Positions 48,284 to 56,090 of a stretch of DNA of 64,000 nt are shown in pieces. This stretch comes from Comamonadaceae bacterium CG_4_9_14_3_um_filter_60_33 (GTDB taxonomy: Bacteria > Pseudomonadota > Gammaproteobacteria > Burkholderiales > Burkholderiaceae_C). The notes under the pieces were generated by a model that saw nothing but the letters and a program-made list of their open reading frames with translations, ran no database searches and was not told the origin of the DNA. The translations under genes and the position numbers were made by a program. The number at the start of each line of letters is the position of its first letter. Positions within the stretch are counted from its first letter, which is position 1. Where the stretch lies: positions 1 to 64,000 of the forward strand of contig PFUD01000023.1 in assembly GCA_002789915.1 (NCBI GenBank), read 5' to 3'.

Positions 48284-49987
48284 CTATTGTTTGAATTGGC
48301 GCCAAGCCTGATGCCGACGCAATAGGAAATGCGCGACGACGGCGTACAGCAAGCTGACGACGAGGCAGGTCAGCACGATGATCGTTGCCATCGCAGCGGC
48401 GGGCCCGAGCTCGCCAGCCTCATCAAGGTTGAGGATGGACACCGATGCCGGCAGTGTTTGCGGTGAGTAGAGGAAAACAACCGCAGATACGGTGGTCATG
48501 GCGTTGATGAAAAGGTAACGAGAGATGTCCAGCACAGCCGGAAAGCAAACCGGCAAGGTGACGCGCCAAAAGGTGAGGTATTGCGGCACTTTGAGCGAAG
48601 CAGAAACCGCCTCGAATTCACGGTCAATGCTCTTGAGCGATGTGAGCGCCGTCAAGTGGCACGACGTGTAGTAGTGCACCACGTTGGCGACCACCATGAT
48701 GGTCAAGGTGTGGTACAGACCATTGAGCGGGTTGTCCGGATGGTTGAAAAACAGAATGTAACCAATGCCCAAGACCAAACCCGGAACGCCCATTGGCAGC
48801 GCAGTCATGGCCTGCAACACCGGGCGCAGCCAAGCGGGGCCGCCTTTTGTTTTCTCAACCAGATAGGCCGTCACGAAAATAAACGGCGTTCCCACTGAGG
48901 CGGTCAGCGCCGCCATCTTTAAGCTGTTCAGGTAGGCATCCAGAACACCGGCTTCAGCCAGGCCGTAGATGTAATGGTTAAGTGTCAGTTCAAGGTTGTA
49001 AGGCCAGAAGCTGACCACGGAGGCATAGCCAGCCATGCCGAGCACGCCGATCATGGCAACCGCGATGACCACACAGTAAAGCAGCAAGGGCAGATCACGC
49101 CGCCAGTCAGGCTTGGGCCGATAGGGCACCGCGCGCGCGGTCAAACTGGCCTGCTGTTTGCGTTGAACCCGCCAATCCACAATGAAAGCCACCAGCACCG
49201 GTGCCAGCAACAACAGGGCGACAACAGCACCCCGACCAAAATTTTGCTGGCCGACAACCTGAACATAAATCTCCACCGCCAGCACCTGAAAATTGCCGCC
49301 GATCACCTTGGGAATACCAAATTCACTGACCGAGTAAGAAAACACAACCAGGGCAGCACTGATCAAGCCGTAACGTGCGCCAGGGAGCGTGACCGTGCGA
49401 AACTTGCGCCAACGCGATGCCGACAAGGCATCTGCAGCTTCAAACAGTCGCCCATCCGCCGTTGCCAAAGCCACCACAAGGATCATGAGAGCGTGTGGGA
49501 AGCTGGCGTAAACGGTTGCCATGATGATGCCGATGGGTCCATAAACCGAACTGTCTCCGAGCCAGGACTTCAACACGCCCTGCGTGCCAAACCACTGGAT
49601 GAACGAAATAGCACCCACCAGCGAGGGTCCAAGTAATGCGGACAAGCCAACGATGCGCCACAGTCCGGTCAGGGGAATGCAGGCGCGCTGAATGGCATAG
49701 GCATAAAGAAAGGCCAGCGGCACCGTGATCAGTGTCACGACTGCTGCGACCCACAGCGTGTTCCAAACTGCGGTCAACATGCCTGCTGTTGCAGCAAACT
49801 CCCTGAAGCGGGTCAAGCTGAATTGGCCCAGGTCGTCCTGAACGCTCTCGGCCAGCAGCGTGCCAATGGGCAGCAGCAAAAAGACGCACAGCGCCATGGC
49901 TGCCGTGCTTAAGAGCCAACCAGGCAGGTGAGCCTCCCAGTGACTTCCACCCGTTCGAATGGGCATGGCAGATGAGGCGAGTGTCAT
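48284..49987 (-). CDS. phnU: 2-aminoethylphosphonate ABC transporter permease (fused)
   Basis: A 567-residue permease with two tandem transport domains, each of about six helices, in the style of iron SfuB and of the Burkholderia AEP transporter (TIGR03262-type). The EAA loops read EAADALSASRWRKFRTVTLP and EAVSASLKVPQYLTFWRVTLP. One polypeptide thus replaces the two permeases (PhnU and PhnV) of Salmonella. The ATG overlaps the phnT stop by 4 bp. The symbol follows the Burkholderiales usage. Confidence 0.9.
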   Translation of the reverse strand: MTLASSAMPIRTGGSHWEAHLPGWLLSTAAMALCVFLLLPIGTLLAESVQDDLGQFSLTRFREFAATAGMLTAVWNTLWVAAVVTLITVPLAFLYAYAIQRACIPLTGLWRIVGLSALLGPSLVGAISFIQWFGTQGVLKSWLGDSSVYGPIGIIMATVYASFPHALMILVVALATADGRLFEAADALSASRWRKFRTVTLPGARYGLISAALVVFSYSVSEFGIPKVIGGNFQVLAVEIYVQVVGQQNFGRGAVVALLLLAPVLVAFIVDWRVQRKQQASLTARAVPYRPKPDWRRDLPLLLYCVVIAVAMIGVLGMAGYASVVSFWPYNLELTLNHYIYGLAEAGVLDAYLNSLKMAALTASVGTPFIFVTAYLVEKTKGGPAWLRPVLQAMTALPMGVPGLVLGIGYILFFNHPDNPLNGLYHTLTIMVVANVVHYYTSCHLTALTSLKSIDREFEAVSASLKVPQYLTFWRVTLPVCFPAVLDISRYLFINAMTTVSAVVFLYSPQTLPASVSILNLDEAGELGPAAAMATIIVLTCLVVSLLYAVVAHFLLRRHQAWRQFKQ

Positions 49988-51063
49988 GCAGTCGCTGGCA
50001 TCGGGCTCAGGTGCTCGGCAGGAATGCCAACGCGCACGATGGCGCCCGCATTGATCGGCCGACCATCCAGATAGTTGCTCGAAAATTGTGCCACCAAGGG
50101 ACGATTTTGGCCCGACTTGGCGTCAAGCGTCACCAGGGAATATGGTCCCAGAAACTCGTATTTCAGAACTTTTGCCGTGAAGCTGTTTTCACAGTCGTCC
50201 AGAATGTTGTACAGACAGATGTCTTCTGGCCGGACATAGAAGCGGTGGTTGCGGGTTTGATCGATGGGAACGCCACAGCGCAGCATCAAGTCGCCAGCGC
50301 GAACATGCTGCATACCGGCCGGGCAAGCGTCAATCTGGTTGCCTCGTCCAATGAAATCGGCGACAAAGTCATTGTCCGGCGAACGGTAAACATCTTTCGG
50401 CTTGCCAACCTGCTGAATTCGACCTTGCTTCATGACCACGATGCGGTCGGCCATGGCCAGGGCTTCTTCCTGATCATGGGTGACCATGATGGTGGTCACG
50501 CCCAATCTTGTCTGAAGACTGCGAATCTCGGACCTGAGTCTGACCCGCTCAATGGCGTCCAGCGCAGACAGCGGTTCATCCAGCAACAACAAGTCGGGTG
50601 ATGTGGCGAGCGCCCGCGCCAAAGCGATCCGCTGCTGCTGCCCACCCGACAATTGCGCAGGAAACTTGCTCTGCGTGCCAGGCAAGCCAACCAGTTCCAA
50701 CATTTCAGCAACACGACGCGTGATACCTTGCCGACCCACCTTGCGATCACCCTTTTGGCTGGCCAGCCCATAGGCTACGTTGTCACTCACACACAGGTTG
50801 GGGAAAAGCGCATAGGACTGAAACACAATGCCGTAGTCGCGCCGTGCGGGGGAGAGTCTGGAGATGTCCCGCCCGGCGTGCACAACCTGGCCGCTGTCCT
50901 GCAACTCCAGACCGGCCAAAGCGCGCAACAGCGTCGTTTTGCCACAGCCGGAGGGACCGAGCAGAACAACGAATTCGCCTTCATCAATGGCCAGGTCAAT
51001 CTGATCCAGGGCCACAAAGTTGCCATAGCGCTTGGTCAGTTGCTTGATGTCTAGGTGTGCCAT
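49984..51063 (-). CDS. phnT: 2-aminoethylphosphonate ABC transporter ATP-binding protein
   Basis: The ATPase of the AEP importer. The product from the ATG at 51063 has 359 residues with Walker A GPSGCGKTT, signature LSGGQQQR, Walker B LLLLDEPLSALDAIER and a C-terminal TOBE-like domain. This start is supported by AAGG 6 to 9 bases upstream; an upstream extension to 51159 has no family support. It follows phnS after 25 bp and overlaps the permease by 4 bp. Confidence 0.93.
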   Translation of the reverse strand: MAHLDIKQLTKRYGNFVALDQIDLAIDEGEFVVLLGPSGCGKTTLLRALAGLELQDSGQVVHAGRDISRLSPARRDYGIVFQSYALFPNLCVSDNVAYGLASQKGDRKVGRQGITRRVAEMLELVGLPGTQSKFPAQLSGGQQQRIALARALATSPDLLLLDEPLSALDAIERVRLRSEIRSLQTRLGVTTIMVTHDQEEALAMADRIVVMKQGRIQQVGKPKDVYRSPDNDFVADFIGRGNQIDACPAGMQHVRAGDLMLRCGVPIDQTRNHRFYVRPEDICLYNILDDCENSFTAKVLKYEFLGPYSLVTLDAKSGQNRPLVAQFSSNYLDGRPINAGAIVRVGIPAEHLSPMPATA

Positions 51064-51088
51064 GGAAACCTTGGGAAACAATACGCTC

Positions 51089-52120
51089 TTACTTCTTGGG
51101 TTCCGATTTGGTCGAGTAACGCTTTTGCCATTCGGCAAGAACCACACCTCGGTTTTCACCCATCCATTCGAAGTCGTTTTTCACCAGACGCTTTTCGTAA
51201 TCATTAGGCACATACTTCAGGCGCGTGGCAATGCCAGGAATGGCCACCACCGCAAAGTTCTTGGCGTAGAGTTGGTTGGCTTCCAGTGACGAAGTCCAGT
51301 CAGCCAGTTTTTTGGCAGCTTCAAAATGCGGCGTGCCCTTGACGATGGCAGTGGCCTCGATGTCCCAGCCCAGACCCTCCTTGGGAAAGATGATGTCGAT
51401 CGGTGCGCCCTTGGCTCGCACGGTGTTGGCACGGTATTCGAAAGAGATGCCGACCGGGAACTCACCAGCACCCGCCATGACGCACGGCTTGGAACCCGAG
51501 TGGGTATAAACCGCCACGTTCTCATGCAACTTGTCCATATAGTCCCAGCCGCCCTTTTCGCCAAACATCTGCAACCAGGCAGTAACGTCAAGAAACCCGG
51601 TGCCCGAGGAGTTCGGGTTGGGCATGACGACCTTGCCCTTGAATTCTGGCTTCAGCAAGTCTTTCCAGCTTTCAATGCGGGGCAGACCCAGCTTCTGCAT
51701 TTCAGCCACGTTGTAGCAAACAGCAGCACCCCAGACATCCATTCCGACCCAGGTCGGTGGATTGGCTACAGCCCGAAAACGGGGGTTGATGGCTTTCAAA
51801 TTGACCGGCGCATAGCCTTGCAACATGTTTTCTCGGTCAAAGACCACCATGCTGGAAACGGCAACACCCATGATGACATCGGCCACGGGCTTGTTTTTTT
51901 CTGCCAACAGCTTGGCCGTAATGATGCCTGTGGAATCACGGGTCCACTTGAGTTCGATGTCGGGGTTGGTCTTGTTGAAAGACTCCTGGTAGGCCTTGAG
52001 CTGGTCGGTCTCCAGTGCCGTGTAAACGTTCAACACGGTTTTTTCTGCCAAGGCAGGAAGTGCAGCGGCCAATGAGAAACCAGAGACTGCAATGCATGTA
52101 GCTAAACGTTTCAGATTCAT
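51089..52120 (-). CDS. phnS: 2-aminoethylphosphonate ABC transporter substrate-binding protein
   Basis: A 343-residue periplasmic binding protein of the iron/AEP family. The signal peptide (KRLATCIAVSGFSLAAALPALAE region) ends about residue 26, then the mature start TVLNVYTALETDQLKAYQ is typical of TIGR03261-type AEP binding proteins. AAGGAAAA lies upstream of the ATG at 52120. It is the first gene of the phnSTU-phnW-phnX-Nudix operon and is preceded by a Pho box at 52230-52247. Confidence 0.92.
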   Translation of the reverse strand: MNLKRLATCIAVSGFSLAAALPALAEKTVLNVYTALETDQLKAYQESFNKTNPDIELKWTRDSTGIITAKLLAEKNKPVADVIMGVAVSSMVVFDRENMLQGYAPVNLKAINPRFRAVANPPTWVGMDVWGAAVCYNVAEMQKLGLPRIESWKDLLKPEFKGKVVMPNPNSSGTGFLDVTAWLQMFGEKGGWDYMDKLHENVAVYTHSGSKPCVMAGAGEFPVGISFEYRANTVRAKGAPIDIIFPKEGLGWDIEATAIVKGTPHFEAAKKLADWTSSLEANQLYAKNFAVVAIPGIATRLKYVPNDYEKRLVKNDFEWMGENRGVVLAEWQKRYSTKSEPKK

Positions 52121-52229
52121 GTGGATTTTCCTTAATGAAATGGAGAAAACATGTCGCAGCAAACAACCTGATCCTGTTGCCAATAGGCTTTGATTGCGCG
52201 GGCATGAGCAGGTAGTTTATGGATCGTTT

Positions 52230-52248
52230 GTGACAAATTGTTGACAAT
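52230..52248 (-). promoter_or_regulatory. Pho box and overlapping palindrome upstream of phnS
   Basis: On the minus strand TTGTCAA-CAAT-TTGTCAC (52230-52247) is a Pho box reading toward phnS, with CATAAA about 8 to 13 bp downstream as a candidate -10. Overlapping it, ATTGT-TG-ACAAT (52237-52248) is a perfect inverted repeat of the type bound by GntR/FadR-family regulators, so PhnR may bind here too. The overlap would let PhoB and PhnR compete; that is inference. Confidence 0.65.
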
Positions 52249-52310
52249 CTACAAAGTGAATTGATGCATTAAACTGATCGTTTCCCAGACAAAAATGCAA
52301 ACATTAACTT

Positions 52311-52994
52311 ATGCAGAACCCGATAAATGACCCCCTGTTTCTGGTCCAGAGCACGTCTTTGACGCGACTGGTAACCGAGTCGGTCGAGAAACTTATTCTT
52401 TCGGGTGAACTCGCGCCTGGCGTCAAACTCAATGAGGTCGCCTTGGCCGAGCGCTTGCGCGTCTCACGGGGGCCGTTGAGAGAGGCGTTTCGTACGCTTG
52501 AAGAGTCAGGACTCATCCACCAGGAAAAGAATCGGGGCGCGTTTGTCCGGGTGATCGAGTTGGACGAAGCCGCCGACATCTACGATGTACGCGCCGGACT
52601 CGACGCCATTGCCGGCCGCTTGTTGGCCACACGCATCACTGCTGAACAACTGGCTACTCTGCGAGCTTTAACCAACAGCATGCTTGCGGTCGGAGCACAA
52701 GAGATTGACCGATTCCACGCCATGAACCTGGCTTTTCATGACCAGATCGTGAAGATGGTTGGCAACCCCACCTTGAGAGAGACCTACAGCAAACTCATCA
52801 AGCAGCTCACGCTGTTCCGAAAGCGCAACCTATTGGCGCCAAAGGCGATTCCCCGCTTTGCCGAGGAGCACAGCGCCATCGTCGACTTGCTTGAAGCCGG
52901 AGACGCCGCTGCTTGCGCAGAGGCCCTCTTTGCACACGCCCAAGGTGGGCGCCTGCGCATGCTACAGGATGGTAATTTGGCAGGGGTGTCATGA
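52311..52994 (+). CDS. phnR: GntR/FCD-family regulator of phosphonate use (PhnR type)
   Basis: A 227-residue FadR-subfamily regulator. The N-terminal winged helix has LNEVALAERLRVSRGPLREA, and the C-terminal FCD domain (about 90-220) has metal/ligand histidines in FHDQIV and EEHSAIVD. It matches the phosphonate-associated regulator of Burkholderiales (TIGR03338-like). No clear ribosome site precedes the ATG at 52311. It is divergent from phnS and overlaps pbfA by 4 bp, so it probably controls both arms in response to a phosphonate. Confidence 0.85.
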   Translation: MQNPINDPLFLVQSTSLTRLVTESVEKLILSGELAPGVKLNEVALAERLRVSRGPLREAFRTLEESGLIHQEKNRGAFVRVIELDEAADIYDVRAGLDAIAGRLLATRITAEQLATLRALTNSMLAVGAQEIDRFHAMNLAFHDQIVKMVGNPTLRETYSKLIKQLTLFRKRNLLAPKAIPRFAEEHSAIVDLLEAGDAAACAEALFAHAQGGRLRMLQDGNLAGVS

Positions 52995-54346
52995 TGAACA
53001 CGGTATTTGACCGGTCCGAGGGTGACGTCAATTTGGGAGATCGTCGCCGGATTTGGCAGAACAAAGAGCTCGATGACAGCACGCGTGAACTACTGGCTGA
53101 GGATGCCCGGTGGTTTCTTCACCAATCGATGTCCACGCCTTGTCTCAACGCCATTGTTGCTGCGCAAGGCGCCTGGTTGACCGACACGGCCGGCCGACGC
53201 ATTCTTGACTTTCATGGCAACAGCTTGCATCAGGTGGGCTATGGTCATCCCAAAGTGGTGGCCGCCATGCGCAGCACTTTGGAACAACTGCCCTTCAGCC
53301 CACGTCGCTACACCAACCGCCCCGTCATCGAACTGGCGCGCCGCCTGTGCACGGCAGCACCCATCGAAGAAGCCAAACTGTTGTTTGCACCGGGTGGCAC
53401 TGCCGCCATCGGCATGGCGCTAAAACTGGCGCGCGTGGTCACGGGCCGTTTCAAGACCCTGTCGATGTGGGACTCTTTTCATGGCGCCTCGCTGGATGCC
53501 ATTTCGATTGGCGGCGAAGCAGTTTTTCGCAAAGGCATTGGCCCTTTGCTGCCCGGCGCCGAACATGTGCCGCCCTGTGACCCCGGCCACTGCGCGTTTG
53601 GCTGCGGCGGCCAGTGCACCTTGCGCTGCGTTGACTACATTGACTATTGTCTTAAGAAGGAAGGCGACGTTGCCGCGGTGATTGTCGAAACCGTGCGTTG
53701 CACCGACGTGCAAATTCCTCCCGTTGAGTACTACCGTCGATTAAGAGACATCTGTACGCGCCATGGCGCCTTGTTGATCCTGGACGAAATTCCCATTGCC
53801 ATGGGCCGAACCGGCACCCTGTTCGCCATTGAGCACTATGGCATCGAGCCCGACATGGTTGTCATCGGCAAGGGGCTGGGCGGTGGCAGCATGCCACTGG
53901 CGGCATTGATCACCCACGCTAAATTTGATGTCGCTCCACATATCTCGTTGGGCCATTACACCCATGAAAAAAATCCTGTTGCCTGCGCGGCCGGCCTGGC
54001 TGTTCTTGAGGTGATCGATGAAGAAGGTCTGCTTGAGCGCAGCCGGAGTTTGGGGGCGACTGCCCTGGAGCGGTTAAAGCGGCTCACCGCCGAATTACCC
54101 GTGATTGCAGAGGTTCGCGGCGTTGGACTGCTGCTGGGCATTGAATTGCGCGACAGTGGCTGGCGCTCTGGCACCGACATGGCAGAGGCTGTGCTTTATC
54201 GCTGCCTGACATCTGGCCTTTCCTTCAAAATTGGCCAAGGCAATGTGCTGGTGCTGTCACCTCCACTGAATATTCTGGAAGAGGAACTTTGGTGGGCGCT
54301 TGACAGCATCGAGGCAGCGCTTCGGGCAGAAGTGAACGCTTCATAG
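52991..54346 (+). CDS. pbfA: PbfA-type (R)-1-hydroxy-2-aminoethylphosphonate ammonia-lyase
   Basis: A 451-residue class III aminotransferase-fold PLP protein. PLP contacts are Asp265 in ILDEIPIAMGRTG and Lys294 in VVIGKGLGGGSMP. A cysteine-rich insert (PPCDPGHCAFGCGGQC, and CVDYIDYC after it) is notable and resembles the phosphonate-linked branch. In that branch PbfA converts (R)-1-hydroxy-2-aminoethylphosphonate to phosphonoacetaldehyde and ammonia, feeding PhnX. The assignment rests on adjacency to phnR and phnWX; an ordinary aminotransferase cannot be excluded. The start overlaps phnR (ATGATG), so M1 or M2 is possible. Confidence 0.75.
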   Translation: MMNTVFDRSEGDVNLGDRRRIWQNKELDDSTRELLAEDARWFLHQSMSTPCLNAIVAAQGAWLTDTAGRRILDFHGNSLHQVGYGHPKVVAAMRSTLEQLPFSPRRYTNRPVIELARRLCTAAPIEEAKLLFAPGGTAAIGMALKLARVVTGRFKTLSMWDSFHGASLDAISIGGEAVFRKGIGPLLPGAEHVPPCDPGHCAFGCGGQCTLRCVDYIDYCLKKEGDVAAVIVETVRCTDVQIPPVEYYRRLRDICTRHGALLILDEIPIAMGRTGTLFAIEHYGIEPDMVVIGKGLGGGSMPLAALITHAKFDVAPHISLGHYTHEKNPVACAAGLAVLEVIDEEGLLERSRSLGATALERLKRLTAELPVIAEVRGVGLLLGIELRDSGWRSGTDMAEAVLYRCLTSGLSFKIGQGNVLVLSPPLNILEEELWWALDSIEAALRAEVNAS

Positions 54347-54360
54347 CAATGGTATTTTTC

Positions 54361-54810
54361 ATGTCTAAAATTTTTTCATTTCTGCTTTTAACTTTGCTTT
54401 TTGCGCCGAACAGCCAGGCGCGGGAGTCACAGCCCTGCGCTGCCTCGATCAGCGAACTGAGAAACTTGCTTGATGACCAGACTTTTCCCCTGCAATGGGA
54501 GGAGACCACCATGGACGACGGGAAGCCATTGATGCTGTCAATTCATGACAAGAACGGCGCCCTGTCGGTGCAGTTCATCAAAACCCGACACGGACTATGG
54601 GCCGAGAGCCTTGGCGTTGTCTGCAAAACAGAGCTTGCCCTGGAAATCAGATTCACCAGTGAGCAGATTCAGTTTGGCCCTGCGGCCGGCTGGCTTTTGC
54701 GATCTGCATTGGGCAACGGTGGCAAATTTACGCTGACTCAGCTTGGGCCCAAACAGCTCCGCATTGCCACAACCGGCTGGAGCGGTATTTTTAACCAAAC
54801 TGACAAATAA
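54361..54810 (+). CDS. Small secreted protein of unknown function
   Basis: I do not recognise this 149-residue protein. A signal peptide (KIFSFLLLTLLFAPNSQA region) is followed by a mature part of about 128 residues, mostly beta-strand by pattern, with a conserved-looking pair of cysteines (CAAS near the mature start and VVCKTE). The ATG at 54361 was chosen; an ATG at 54349 would add four residues. It follows the pbfA stop by 14 bp with no obvious ribosome site, so it may be expressed by read-through from phnR-pbfA. Confidence 0.55.
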   Translation: MSKIFSFLLLTLLFAPNSQARESQPCAASISELRNLLDDQTFPLQWEETTMDDGKPLMLSIHDKNGALSVQFIKTRHGLWAESLGVVCKTELALEIRFTSEQIQFGPAAGWLLRSALGNGGKFTLTQLGPKQLRIATTGWSGIFNQTDK

Positions 54811-54927
54811 GCTTCATGAAAATGACTTGTTGCCATGCGAAGCTGTGTGCATGGAAAAAACAGAGGCCATCGCAAATGACATAAAGTTAAAAAGCTGTGT
54901 GTCTGCTGTTACGGGCAGAGCAGCAAC

Positions 54928-55707
54928 ATGACCGCGCTGCAAGTCCGTTCGATCTTTCTGTCTGACATACACCTCGGCACCAAGGCTTGCCAAGCCCAGC
55001 ACCTGCTGGAATTCCTCAAGGAATATTCTTCAGAGCATGTTTTTCTGCTCGGCGACATCATTGACTTATGGGCCATGAATCGCGGCGGCGTGCATTGGTC
55101 GCCGGCCCAAAATACCTTCGTGCAAAAGATGCTTCGCCGTGCGCGTCATGGCGAGAAAGTCATATTCATTCCGGGCAACCATGACGAGGCGATTCGTGAA
55201 TATGTCGGTGTTTCATTTGGCGACATCATTGTCGAGCATGACTACATTCATACGGCTGCCGATGGCCGACGCTATCTGTTGTTGCACGGCGACGAATTCG
55301 ACCAGGTGACACGCCATCACAAATGGATCGCTCTTCTGGGAGACAAGGCGTACGACTTTCTGGTCAGCCTGAATGTCTATTTATCTTGGTTGCGGCGCAC
55401 ACTCAAAATTCCCGGCTATTGGTCCTTGGCCGGGTATGCCAAAAGAAAGGTCAAGACCGCTGTCAGCTTTATCTTCAGCTTTGAAGATTCTGTCATCCGC
55501 CATGTTCGCGAACTCGGCCTGGATGGTGCCATCTGCGGCCATATCCATTGGCCGATGATCAAGGAAATTGATGGCTTGCAGTACCTCAATTGTGGTGACT
55601 GGGTGGACAGCTGTACAGCGATCGTCGAACACCTGGACGGTCGTATGGAGTTGGTTTTGAGGTGTGCACCCCCCAAGGTCAGACCTCCTAAAACTACCAA
55701 CATTTGA
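54928..55707 (+). CDS. Metallophosphoesterase, PlcP/UDP-diacylglucosamine hydrolase-like
   Basis: A 259-residue calcineurin-type phosphoesterase. Metal-binding motifs in order: FLSDIHLGT (Asp, His), LLGDIIDLW, IPGNHDE, LLLHGDEFD and CGHIHWP, with a C-terminal YLNCGDWVDSCTAIVE. The sequence resembles the LpxH-like group that includes PlcP, the phosphate-starvation phospholipase C that makes diacylglycerol in rhizobia; the GDWV/ESCTA ending is typical. It lacks a signal peptide. Its neighbours dgkA and a GT4 transferase fit a lipid-remodelling role. A true LpxH function cannot be excluded. Confidence 0.7.
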   Translation: MTALQVRSIFLSDIHLGTKACQAQHLLEFLKEYSSEHVFLLGDIIDLWAMNRGGVHWSPAQNTFVQKMLRRARHGEKVIFIPGNHDEAIREYVGVSFGDIIVEHDYIHTAADGRRYLLLHGDEFDQVTRHHKWIALLGDKAYDFLVSLNVYLSWLRRTLKIPGYWSLAGYAKRKVKTAVSFIFSFEDSVIRHVRELGLDGAICGHIHWPMIKEIDGLQYLNCGDWVDSCTAIVEHLDGRMELVLRCAPPKVRPPKTTNI

Positions 55708-55717
55708 GAAGCTGACT

Positions 55718-56086
55718 ATGGAAAGTCCCTACAAAGGAAAGACTGGTATCAAGCGCCTGGTGAACGCCTTGGGCTACTCTTTTGCCGGCTTGCGCGCGGC
55801 TTTTCGCCACGAAGATGCATTCCGTCAAGAGGTGATGCTGGCCGTTGTCCTGATACCACTTGCATTCTGGCTGGAGAGCCAAATGCTGGGTCGAGTGTTG
55901 ATGATTTTCTGTGTGTTTTTGGTGCTCATTGTTGAGTTGATCAATTCAGCCATCGAGGCCACGGTGGACCGCATCTCGCTCGATGATCACCGGCTCGCCA
56001 AGCGTGCCAAAGACATTGGCAGCGCATCAGTTTTGGTTTGCCTGCTGAACCTCATCACCGTTTGGTCGCTGGTCTTATTGGACTGA
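55718..56086 (+). CDS. dgkA: Diacylglycerol kinase (DgkA)
   Basis: DgkA phosphorylates diacylglycerol to phosphatidate in the inner membrane. The 122-residue protein has three membrane helices and the catalytic family signature in ELINSAIEATVDRI and KRAKDIGSASV. The ATG at 55718 gives the standard length; an upstream start at 55664 would lie inside the preceding gene. It lies 10 bp after the PlcP-like gene, whose predicted diacylglycerol product it could recycle, and 4 bp before the glycosyltransferase. Confidence 0.9.
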   Translation: MESPYKGKTGIKRLVNALGYSFAGLRAAFRHEDAFRQEVMLAVVLIPLAFWLESQMLGRVLMIFCVFLVLIVELINSAIEATVDRISLDDHRLAKRAKDIGSASVLVCLLNLITVWSLVLLD

Positions 56087-56090
56087 CTTC

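Noticed and set aside
54895-54912. Pho-box-like repeat CTGTGTG-TCTG-CTGTTAC just before the PlcP-like gene
   Set aside because: Spacing fits, but the first half matches poorly and it lies only 15 bp from the ATG, leaving no room for a -10 element and leader. It may be a relic, but it cannot be supported as a promoter.
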